This document shows positions 54,507 through 64,000 of a DNA stretch of 64,000 nucleotides, one piece after another. This DNA comes from Mayamaea pseudoterrestris. Taxonomy: Eukaryota; Bacillariophyta; Bacillariophyceae; Sellaphorales; Sellaphoraceae. Each line of letters opens with the position of its first letter. Within the stretch, counting starts at the first letter, position 1. The stretch lies in NCBI GenBank assembly GCA_027923505.1, contig BROI01000011.1, positions 186,001 through 250,000 of the forward strand. The letters run 5' to 3'. The notes under the pieces were generated by a model. It did not search any database, had not been told where the DNA came from, and saw nothing but the letters and a program-made list of their open reading frames with translations. A program made the translations under genes and the position numbers.

Positions 54507-57500
54507 CTACCCCGCAAACCCTTCCGCCTGCATTTGCTTGTACAGTTCCTTGTAGTCGACATTGTTTCGACGTCGCTTGCGCGTTGGTCCATCCGGATCT
54601 TCCGGTGCGCCACCACCGCCACCGCCTTGATGCGCCAGTTGCATTAGCATGGCTTGGCGTTGCGTCTGCTCCATGAGTTTCAGCTGCTCGCGCTCCTGCT
54701 CCTTTTTACGCTCGCGGCGTTCGTACAAGTGGTGCTCAAACTGACTCTCCCATTCGCCATCCTTGGGGTCGTACAACTCTCTCGACTTGCCTCCATCCAC
54801 TAGACCACGAACGTGGCTTGCCACTGATCGGGCAAATGGAGAAACGATTCCACCATGGATCTTGTATCCGCCTTCTAAAACAGAAACGACGCGGCCATTG
54901 CAGCAAGTATTGGCCACCTTGATAATTTGCTCCGTCACCCATTCATAATCGTCCTCCACCATGCCCACGTAGCCAAAGTTCATGGTATCGCGGCGATGAG
55001 CGTCAAAACCAGCGCTAATGAAAATAATGTCGGGATCAAACTCGCGAAGACTCGGCAAGATTTGGTTGCGGTAGGCGTCGCGTAGGTCGATTCGTTGCTT
55101 CATGCCGCGCGAGATTGGATCGGAATTTTCCTGGTCAGGCAGTGCCAGTCCAATGTCAATGATGCGGCAGCAGTTTGCCTTGCTTTCCTCGCCCATGCGA
55201 GACCATGTTTGTGTCAACAAGAAGTCCGCAAGTCCGGGGCTCTCAACCATGGTGGGATGTGTAATGGATTCCGACGTGTAAGTCTTGCCCGAACCAGGGT
55301 AGAACCAACCAGCTTGGTAGTAACCACGTGGGCCATATCCATGTGTTGATGCAAAAAAGACGTTTTGAATGTCAGTCTCGTCGAGCCACGGTCGGTAGGT
55401 GCTCGTCTGCAGCTCGCCGCGAGCAAACGGCGTACGAATCGTTGCCTTTTCTGTTCTTGGGACCAACTGTCGAATGATCTCTTCGCTGCCGTTTCCATGA
55501 TGCACGTCTTGATCTATAATAGCGATCTTCTTGATGCCATCGTGTCGGTACATGGATCGAGCATAGGCAGCACCAATGCAGACATTGTTGAGCAAGCAAA
55601 ACCCATGCGAGCCTTCCGGGTCGTTGGCGCAACCAGTCACAATACCTCGTGGTCCAGCATGATGACCAGGGGGTCGAATGGCACAAAAGGCATTGCGGAC
55701 TTCACCGGCAACTACCTTGTCGACAGCCTCGCAAACAGATCCAGCCGCTCTCATGGCGGCTTCAAAGCTCCAATGAGAAATCGCAGTGTCCGGGTCAATG
55801 TTTGCGACAGCCTGCGGAATGTCTGGAATGCTGGAACTGACTTGACTAATTGTTTCAACATATGAATATTCGTGTACTTTGAGCACGTCGGAAATGGCAG
55901 CGCGTCGTGCTTGGCCCTGCCACAGCATTTCCGAAAAGTCACCGCTTCGAAGAATGCCAGTATCTGGATCTAGCAGCACTTGCAGTCGTCGCACATTCTC
56001 AGGTGGAGGCTCTGGAGAGTCTCGATGGATTGGTGGGCAGGATCGATGGAGCAAACACAATTCATGTGAAAACAGGAGCGTCTTGCCGTCTGGATCGACT
56101 ATCAAATCGCGTGGCGGAGCCATTATTCCCTCCTCTGGTGCATCCCCAAGCTGTCCAACCATCTCTTCTGGAATGAACATTCCTCGCTTGTATGCCAATT
56201 GGCCTGGAGTGTACCCGCGTCGATCAAGAATATGAGTATCAGCCCCAGCTTCCATCAAGAGTCGCACCACCGGCCAATTGCCACGCATGCAAGCAATGTG
56301 AAGTGGCGTTTGACCCAAAGCATTCAACGCATCAACCTCAATGCCATCCGCATTCAACAATACTTGCGTCAACAAGGCTGCCGTGGAATGCGGCAAGTCG
56401 GGGTCTTCCGCTTGCATTGGCTCTTGTACGGCAGTGTTGAGCTTCTTGCCCGACAAGGTCGGCACTGGACGTACCGCATTAACAATGGCGCCATCCGAGT
56501 ACTTTCGGAGCGCGTTGGCAGCAACAGCAACCTGACCAGTCGCACTGACAGCAGTAATCTTGCTAAAGCTTGGGTTGGACGGCGTATCGTACTTGGCAGC
56601 CGCGTGAAGAGGTCGGTTTCCTGCTCGATCCGCTCTGGCGTTCAGCGTCGACTCGCCTTCCTCATCGGACAAAATGTAGCTGGCGACTTGCGGAAGATTA
56701 AACATGCAAGCTAGAAAGAGTGGAGAATGCATCGAGTCATCCTTGAGTGTAATGTCGGCACCAGCCTCTCGCAACACAACCACGCAGTCGTAGGCAAATT
56801 GACGATGCTCCTTGATGGCTCCCATGCTGATTGCCGTGTGCATGTACCAACTCCCGTCACACTTCATGCGATAGGATGCACCCGCTTCCAGCAAGAGTTT
56901 GACATGCTCCAGCTTGCGCGCGTGAATGGCCACGTGCAGTGGTGTGTTTTCGTCCTCGTCGCGTTCGTTCAAGTTCACATCCGGATTGACTTCTAGCAAT
57001 TGCTTGGGTCGTTCGTCAGCAGCAGGCATGGGTGAAGTAGTAGCAGTAGCAGCAGCAGGACTACTCTTGCGAATAGAGACAGGTGATTCCGTAGTTTCTG
57101 GTTCGTCGACATCCATGGGAGACTCGTCTTGGCCGTTGGCTTCGGTAGCAACCGGTCCTTTTGTTGTAGCATTCGCGTTTTCTCCTTCAACACTGGCGTC
57201 ATTCGTTTGCTCAGCACTTGCGTCTTTCTCGATAACAATTCCATTGTCTTTGGTAGCACTAGCAGCCTTTTCCAACTGCTCCATATTGGGTGCCGGCGAG
57301 TGTCCAAGAGCAGCCGCATGAGCCGCCGCCGTCGAATCGTTGCTGTCATCGTCCGACGAGTCGTCGTCCTCGCCGTGACGTTCCTTGGCGTGATGACGAG
57401 GAACAGACATTACGACAGCGCCGTGGCTTGCGTCTGTCACTGGAACGGGCAGAAACAAAAGTTTCTGTAAGTTTGTCGAGGAGATGAAGAAGGAGGAGGC

Positions 57501-58482
57501 GAATGATGAGTGATACGATGCTAGAAAAACGCAGCAAGGAACAATTCGCATCGTCCGGAGCGATTCAATGACACGATGCGGTATTGAAAACGCTTCGACC
57601 GCGCGGCGCGCCTCGTGTCCAACCAAGCCGTGGCTTACCTTGAGCGCTTCAATGTCTTCAAATTCGCAGCAGTCATGGATCGGAAATCGCTTTATTTCGT
57701 TGTCTTGCTGATTGGCGTCGACATAATCGTAGTCGTCATCGTCTGATTCGGACGAGCTGCTCATGGTCAACGATTTTAAATTATGTGGTGCAAATTGGCT
57801 GCGAACGAAAATGGGCGCCGGATTCCGTCGCTTGGAGGGAGTCGACCATTTCAGTCGCGGTACGACGGTTTTCGAAATTCTCGATATATTTAGCTTTTCA
57901 AAAACCAAGAGTAATCTTGGCGCGACCCGATCAACGGTTTTTCGCGATGATGCCATCATCGTCGCAAAAAGCATCGAACAGGTAGCAGCCTTTTCCAATT
58001 GCTCCATACTGTTAGGTGCCGGCGAGTGTCCGAGAGCAGCGGCATGAGCCGCCGCCGTCGAATCGTTGCTGTCATCGTCCGACGAGTCGTCGTCCTCGCC
58101 GTGACGTTCCTTGGCGTGATGGCGAGGAACAGACGTTACGACAGCACCGTGGCTTGCGTCTGTCACTGGGACGGGCAGAAACAAGAGTTTCTGTAGGTTT
58201 TGAAGAGATGAAGAAGGAGGTGAATGAGTTAGTGATACGATGCTAGAAATGCAGCAAGGAACAATTCGCATCGTCCAAGTCGAAAAATGACACAATGCGG
58301 TATTGAAAACGCTTCGACCGCGCGGCGCGCCTCGTGTCCAACCAACCGTGGCTTACCTTGAGCGCTTCAATGTCTTCAAATTCACAGCAGTCATGGATTG
58401 GAAATCGCTTTACTTCGTTATCTTGCTGATTGGCGTCGACGTAATCGTAATCGTCATCGTCTGATTCGGACGAGCTGCTCAT
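54507..58482 (-). CDS. Ankyrin-repeat class II histone deacetylase with duplicated 5' end
   Basis: Two nested models. Short: ATG at 57764, exons 57764-57639 and 57464-54507, 1027 residues. Long: ATG at 58482, exons 58482-58357, 58190-57639 and 57464-54507, 1211 residues, in which a duplicated exon-2 start and the proximal copy's promoter are translated in frame. Core protein: acidic start (MSSSSESDDDDYDYVD), Ser/Asp linker, ankyrin repeats (~205-470: NTPLHVAIHARK, QTPLHIACMRGN), and an HDAC domain (~545-910) with RPPGHHAGP, IDQDVHHGNG, SAGFDAHRRD and EGGY, all catalytic and zinc-binding residues being present. The tail is Gln/Arg-rich with a Gly run and a basic KRRRN. It removes acetyl groups from Lys of histones or other proteins. 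Class II by wording of the DxH and EGGY blocks. Which start is used needs transcript data. Confidence 0.88.
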
Positions 58483-58700
58483 GGTGACAGATTTTAAATT
58501 GTGTGGTGCAAATTGGCTGCGAACGAAAATGGGCGCCGGATTCCGTCGCTTGGAGGGAGTCGTCCATTTCAGTCGCGGTACGACGTTTTCAAAATACTCG
58601 ATAAATTTAGCCATTTCCAGCGCAAGAGTAATCTTGGCGCGACCCGATCAACGGTTTTTCGCGATGATGCCATCATCGTCGCAATCAAGCATCGAACAGG
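57260..58700. repeat. Tandem duplication of the HDAC promoter, exon 1 and start of exon 2
   Basis: Two direct copies, 57260-57982 (723 bp) and 57983-58700 (718 bp), highly similar with a few indels. The copies share the run from agcagcctttt (57261 and 57984) to atcgaacagg (ending 57982 and 58700), so the junction is at 57982/57983. Each copy holds a 126-bp exon 1 (42 codons, starts 57764 and 58482), an intron and the first part of exon 2. The high identity suggests a recent event. Confidence 0.92.
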
Positions 58701-58804
58701 AAGCGCAAAACCATCACAAGACGCAAGCATTTTTACTGGTACAACGTCTCCCTTCTCTATTTAAATAGTAAAGAAAATACGATTTCAATCAAGACTTGCT
58801 TGGC
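58483..58804. promoter_or_regulatory. Divergent promoter of HDAC and kinesin genes
   Basis: 322 bp between start codons. The part nearest HDAC (to 58700) belongs to the duplicated unit, so its promoter has a partial second copy at about 57765-57982; the rest is single copy. An AT-rich stretch (ctatttaaatag, ~58757-58768) is 36-48 bp before the kinesin ATG and could be a TATA-like element. Confidence 0.5.
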
Positions 58805-61800
58805 ATGAAGCGGACGCCAAAGAAAGCAATGTCTTCACCTCGTCGAGACGCAACAACGACACCTCGTCGTCCGCCTCGCACCCCAGCAACGGGACGAACG
58901 CCACTCAAGGAGGAGACGCCCACGAAGGAAGAAGCGATGGAAAAGAGCAGCGTTGCGGGTGAAGAGAATGTATTAGGTAAGTAAGAGGATAAAATTGCGA
59001 GCAAATCTAATTTAAAACGACAAATTTCTCATCAATCGTCACTTTCGATATTCTTTGACAGTCGCCATTCGTATGCGCCCGCTCAACACCAAGGAGGACA
59101 AGGGTAACTCAATATGGAGAGTCATTCCAAAGCACATGGTGGTCGCGCAGACGACGACCGACGGCAAGCCGCTGGCCGAACGCGAGAAGGTTTGGGGTCG
59201 AAACATGTTTCAGTTTGACAAAACGTTTGACGGAAGCGCGTCCACCAAGGAAGTATACGGAGCAGCAGCTAAAGACATTGTCAAATCAACAATCAACGGA
59301 TTGAATGGAACAGTCTTTGCGTATGGTCAGACGAGTTCGGGTAAAACATTTACAATGCAGGGATCTGGAAGCATTGCGGAAGGGTCCGTCGACGAGCAGG
59401 GAGGCATTGTACATTTGGCAGTGGCTGATATTTTCAAACACATTCGCGAGACGACTGATCGCGAGTTTTGGGTGCGAGCAAGCTTTTTGGAGATTTACAA
59501 TGAGGAGGTTCGCGATTTGCTTGCTGCAGACACCAAAACACTCCAAATTCGCGAAGATCCACGTCGCGGAGTCTTTGTCGAGGCGGAGGAGGAGTTTGTC
59601 ACGGACTTTGACAGTTTACTCGCACTTCTGGCCAAGGGAGAAAAGTCACGACAATTCGCAGCAACTGCCATGAATGAACGATCGTCTCGTAGTCATACAA
59701 TCTTTCGAATTACCATTGAGAGCCGCGAAACAAATAATGCAGGCGAAATTACAGAAGGCATCGACGAGGAGGAGGATGGCGTCGAGGAAAGCAAAGGCGC
59801 CATGAGAGTCTCTACTTTGAATCTGGTGGACTTGGCCGGTTCCGAAAGTGTACGATTAACCGGAGCGATCGGAAAACGCCAGAAGGAGGGAGGAATGATT
59901 AATCAAAGGTACGTCGTTGTGAACGCAAGTCCTTATCATTTGACTGAAACACTTGCTCACTCCACCAAACTGTTGTCTGCTCTTATAGTCTACTGGCACT
60001 ATCTCAAGTCATTGCTGCTCTTGGCGATCAAACGCAGTCTCATGTTAACTTTCGCGATTCCAAGCTGACCCGAATTCTCCAGCCATCACTGTCTGGTAAT
60101 GCTCGATTAGCAATTGTCTGCTGTGCAACCCCGTCCGACCTCTACTTGGAAGAGACGCGATCTACACTTCTGTTTGCAACGCGTGCGAAACTCGTCAAGA
60201 CGCGGGCTCAAGTTAACGTTGTACACGATGACCGTTCACTCATTCGACAGCTGCGCAAGGAGCTTGCCGAAGCACGCCGCTACGGTGGCGGACCGGGCGG
60301 AGAAGTTGTGCGCGAACTGGAACACAAGGCTGCTCTCGCAGGAACGGAAGCCAAGAAACAGGAAGATATTGTCCGTCGCTTGAAAGCGTCCATTTTGAGC
60401 GGCAAAACAACCTTCCAATCAGTGCTAGCGACGCCATCTGCAAATGCAGACTTGAATCGCAAACGCCGAATCTCCATATGTGACTCACAGCTCGCGACGC
60501 GCCTAGTAATTGACAGCCACCAAGTGCATCCGATACTTCCCAGTACCCTGCCTCGCATGAAAAAGAACAAGGCAGAGGAGCCTCATCAGCTTCTTCCGTC
60601 TCGTGAATTGGACTTGCTTCGTAACGCTTTATCGGTCAAGAACATTTGCGTTACCGATCTTCAAACTTCACTTCAAGAGGCGCTTTCTACCTTGGCTCAG
60701 CGGGAAGACGAAATTGTACGCTTGACAAATCTCAATCAGCTTTTGCACGTGGAAAATGATGAAGCACGCTCAGAGTCGGTCCGCTTGGTGGAGCTGAACA
60801 ATAAACTGAACGACGAACTACAGCAGGAGACTGCGTCGCATGGGATGTACGTCGCGGAGAAACAAGCCGAGGCTGATGGATTTGTCTCAAAGATCAACGA
60901 TCTGACAGGCGAGAACTCTGCACTCTCCAGCAAGTCGATCGAGATCGAACAGAAATGCCAAAAACTGGCAGCGGAACTCGAGTCCTCGTCCTCGGCCAGT
61001 CAAGCCCAGTTGAAACAGTTTGAGGCAGAAAAAGAATCCTTACTGCAAGAGATTGCCGACTATCAATCGACACAGAAGGATCTTGTCGCAGTGAAAGAAT
61101 CGTTGGAAGGGCAAGTTGCTGCAATGCAGGATAACGTTAATGAACTGGAGACACAGCGCGCTGAATTACTGACCAATACTGCGGCATTAGCTGTCAACAT
61201 TTCAGATCTAGAAAAATCAGTTTCCGAGGCTGCACAGCAGCTTGACATTGTGGCGGCTGACCGAGATGCTGTCGCTCAAAGCTTAGACTCATCCAAAGCA
61301 CAATTGATGCTAGAGCAAGAGCGGGTGGCAACACTTGAATTGGAACTTGCCACACGACAGGGACAACACGAAGATGCCAAAGCATCCTTTCAACGCCAGA
61401 ATGATTCAGACCGGACAAAGATTGTTGAGCTTGAGGACTCAGTTGTACGCATGCAGAGTCTTGTCAATGACCATGTTGTATCCATCGGGTCGATGATGAA
61501 GGAAATTACCGACGCGGAAGCCCAAAAGAAGCTGCAGCTAGACAATTTAGCAGAACTTGAGGCTAAATTGCTTCAATTGCAGCAGGAGAATCATGGCTTT
61601 CGCGAGAGAATCAAGCTTGTACAGACAAACGCGGAGCAGTCGATGTATGCTTGGAACACCTACAAAGTTGAAGCAGATAGAAAAGTTACGTCACTGCAAG
61701 ACACGAACCGGCTGTTGGCGGAAGAAAATACACGCAATCTTGACTCAGTTCGAACACAATACGAAGAGTCTCAGCAACAGCTCGTCTTAACGCAAGAGTT

Positions 61801-64000
61801 GTTAGCGGCAGAGCAAGAGAGACTTACTCAATTGACAAACGCGTTCGAGTCTTACAAGGCTTCCGCGGAACTAGAAATGAACAATCAACTTGAAAGAACA
61901 AACGAAAAGGATGCGGGCATCGCCGCGTTGACGATTCGCCTTGATGAATTGTCAGTGGTTTTTGATGAAACGAAATACCAACTCATTGAAGCTCAAAAGC
62001 AGCTGGTGTTGACGGAGGACTCTATGGAGGAAAAGGCCAGTGAACTTGTTTTACACCAAAACGAAATTGCTCGTTTGACAACAGAAGTTGAGAGCTTTGC
62101 GACGAATCTCCAAGAGGCGATAACAGCAAAGGCGGCCTTGGAAAGCGAACTGCAAGAGACTATCAGCAACCGGCAAGCTTGCCAACACCAGCTATCAGTA
62201 ATCACTTTAGAACGAGATAAACTCAGTCAAACAACAACCATGCAACAAGAGCTTATCTCGGCGTTGGAAGAAAAGTTGAGCAATCTTTTGCATGTGCAGG
62301 AACAGCTTGCATTGACTCAGACGACACTCGTTAAAACAGAGGAGCAGCTTAACACGGAATACGAGCATATTGTCCGTCTTACCTCAGAGGTCGAGACACT
62401 CACGGCCAATCTTCAAGCGACCGTCGCAGCTCAAAACAAAGTGGAATTTGAACTGCTTGGCAGTCAGCAAGAATGTATATCCATATCGTCAAAACACGAT
62501 GATCTGTTGAAAGCATATGATGAACTCCAAGAGGCTGCGTCGTCACTGGAAGCACAAGTCGAAAACAGCAACCGAGACATTTCCTCACTCGCCAGTTTGC
62601 TGACTGATCTAGAAGTTAAGCATCAAGCACTGGAAATAGTCCACAAAGACGCACTCTGCGATCTTGATACTATTCAGAAAAGAGAGGAGAAGCTTATTAT
62701 GGAACGCGATGAACTATTAGGCAGTGTGGCAAAATTAATTTCAGATTCGTCACATACGCAGGCGGAATTGCAGGATGCGCGCGCTAACATCGAGTCACTG
62801 TCGGGCGATATTCGAACTAAAGACGAAGAGCTTGCTTCTGCGTCAGCCCAGCTTCTCGAGAAAGAACAAGCCGCCGCCGACCAGAACGACGAGCTACTCA
62901 AGACGCATGACTTGCTGGAATCCCTTGAGATTCAGCGCTCGGACGCTTTGCAACGAGTGAGTGACCTCGAAGATGAATTGCTGAGTAAGACAACCATGCT
63001 ATCAGACGAAAACACAGCAATGCATCATGAACTGAAAGAGAAGGACCGCTGCATCGCATTGCTGGAGAACACAGTTCAGCAACTCACCGAGTCTAGTAAC
63101 GACGCAACCGAGATAAAAGAACAATTAGCTAACTATGAAGCCGAACTAGAGCGCCTCAGACGCGAAAGTTGTGCAATGGCAGCGACGTTGATAGCGAGCC
63201 AATCAAGCGCCAAAGATGCACAAAGCAAGTCAGAATTAAAGGAGCATGAGCTCAGCAACGCACTTAGCTTGATAAATGAGCAAGAGGAAGAGATCTGCAA
63301 ATTGAAGGGCATTCCGTCTCATGCGGCAGAGCTAGCAGAAGCGCAGGAGAAATTGGCCAGTCTCAACGAAGTACTACGCGTTGAGAGGGAAGAGCGAGCT
63401 CTTGTTATGGCCAAAGCAATGGGTGAAGCAGAAAGCAACACTCAGCAGCTTCGCTCACGAGTGAGTCATTTAGAGAACGAAATCCGCCGCCTTGAAACTA
63501 AGGAAGCCTCCGCGCATGAGCTCACTAAGATGTCAGCACACCGCGAGAGCGCGCTTGAAAGTCAGGTCGAGGAACTGCAGGAAACGAAAAAGCGAGAAGT
63601 CGAAGCTCGGATCCAGCTCAACGGCACAGTTTTAGCCTTGCGCAATGAAATTGACCGAATCAAGAAGTCTGCCGATTCCGCCCAGCGATCTCTGGAGTCC
63701 ACATACAGAAGCCAACTTTTAAAGCTAAAGGAAGAACACCAAACAATGCTACGACGGTTAAAAGCTCGAGATGATGATTTCGATCATCTTTCCAAAATGC
63801 ATTCCTTGACCGATGAAAAACTTAACAATCTGAAGAAGCTGGAAGCAGAGCATCTCAAACTTCAGGAGTCTTTCGATGCGTTGAAGTCACAACTTCACGC
63901 CGAGTCCGAGCGAGCCCTTAAAAGCGAGACTGCTATGGCGGAGGCTGCGAAACTACGACATCATCTTTCCGAGCTCCAGCAATCAGCCGCGGAAAAAGAC
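58805..64000 (+). CDS. CENP-E-like kinesin (kinesin-7), 3' end outside window
   Basis: Exons 58805-58976, 59062-59908 and 59989 to the window edge; introns 85 and 80 bp. At least 1,676 residues are encoded and the frame is still open at 64000. A short basic Ser/Pro/Thr N-terminus (TPRRPPRTP) with possible Cdk sites precedes the motor, which starts at VAIRMRPLN. ATP-binding P-loop GQTSSGKTFTMQG, switch I NERSSRSH, switch II LVDLAGSE, and the neck end LLFATRAKLVKTRAQVN are complete. After the motor there is a very long coiled coil with heptads, broken only by short loops. Such N-terminal-motor kinesins link kinetochores to microtubule plus ends; here this is inferred from the motor and coiled-coil length. 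Confidence 0.9.

Noticed and set aside
1-64000. tRNA, rRNA or CRISPR features
   Set aside because: I looked for T-arm-like motifs and spaced direct repeats. A few TTCGAA-type hits had no matching stems, and the only spaced repeats are the satellites described.

Overview
The window looks like nuclear DNA of a diatom (photosynthetic stramenopile), probably pennate. Evidence: several proteins start with a signal peptide followed by a Phe-containing cleavage motif of the ASAFAP type (inositol dehydrogenase-like, DoxX-like, acetyl-CoA carboxylase); two membrane proteins carry SDxPSxxPS motifs common in diatom surface proteins; the acetyl-CoA carboxylase is a ~2,090-residue single-chain plastid form; and the genes are dense, with short GT-AG introns (mostly 72-110 bp). 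The species cannot be named from the sequence alone.

Layout. 1-2.75 kb is satellite DNA: a ~163-bp tandem family interrupted by a 343-bp family that shows trimeric higher-order organisation (1029 bp). 3.2-24.8 kb is mixed: an acidic SDxPS membrane protein, a mitochondrial PPR-like protein, a plastid Gfo/Idh/MocA oxidoreductase, cytochrome b561, a DUF1289 protein, a gene-poor ~2.9 kb stretch, a CDF metal transporter, a second SDxPS protein, a cis-prenyltransferase, a DoxX-like plastid membrane protein and a head-to-head pair of secreted LRR paralogues. 25-35.5 kb holds four paralogous cytochromes P450 with identical intron positions, three in tandem on the minus strand and one on the plus strand beyond a TauE/SafE transporter. 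35.6-47.2 kb holds a P5B-type P-type ATPase, a TRF4-like nucleotidyltransferase, an unidentified ORF, and the closely divergent USB1/ALG2 pair. 47.3-54.1 kb is plastid acetyl-CoA carboxylase. 54.5-58.7 kb is an ankyrin-repeat class II histone deacetylase whose 5' end and promoter are tandemly duplicated in frame. From 58.8 kb a CENP-E-like kinesin runs off the right edge.

The genes form no single pathway. Functional threads are plastid metabolism (ACC feeds fatty-acid synthesis; inositol dehydrogenase-like; DoxX-like), ER/lipid-linked glycan synthesis (ALG2 and a cis-prenyltransferase), RNA end processing (USB1, TRF4-like) and membrane transport (CDF, TauE/SafE, P5B).

The observations most worth checking are the in-frame HDAC 5' duplication, the fourth P450 whose first splice donor has mutated so that only a 3-nt upstream donor keeps the frame, the higher-order satellite, the ~245-residue insertion inside the TRF4-like catalytic domain, and the intron differences between the LRR paralogues.
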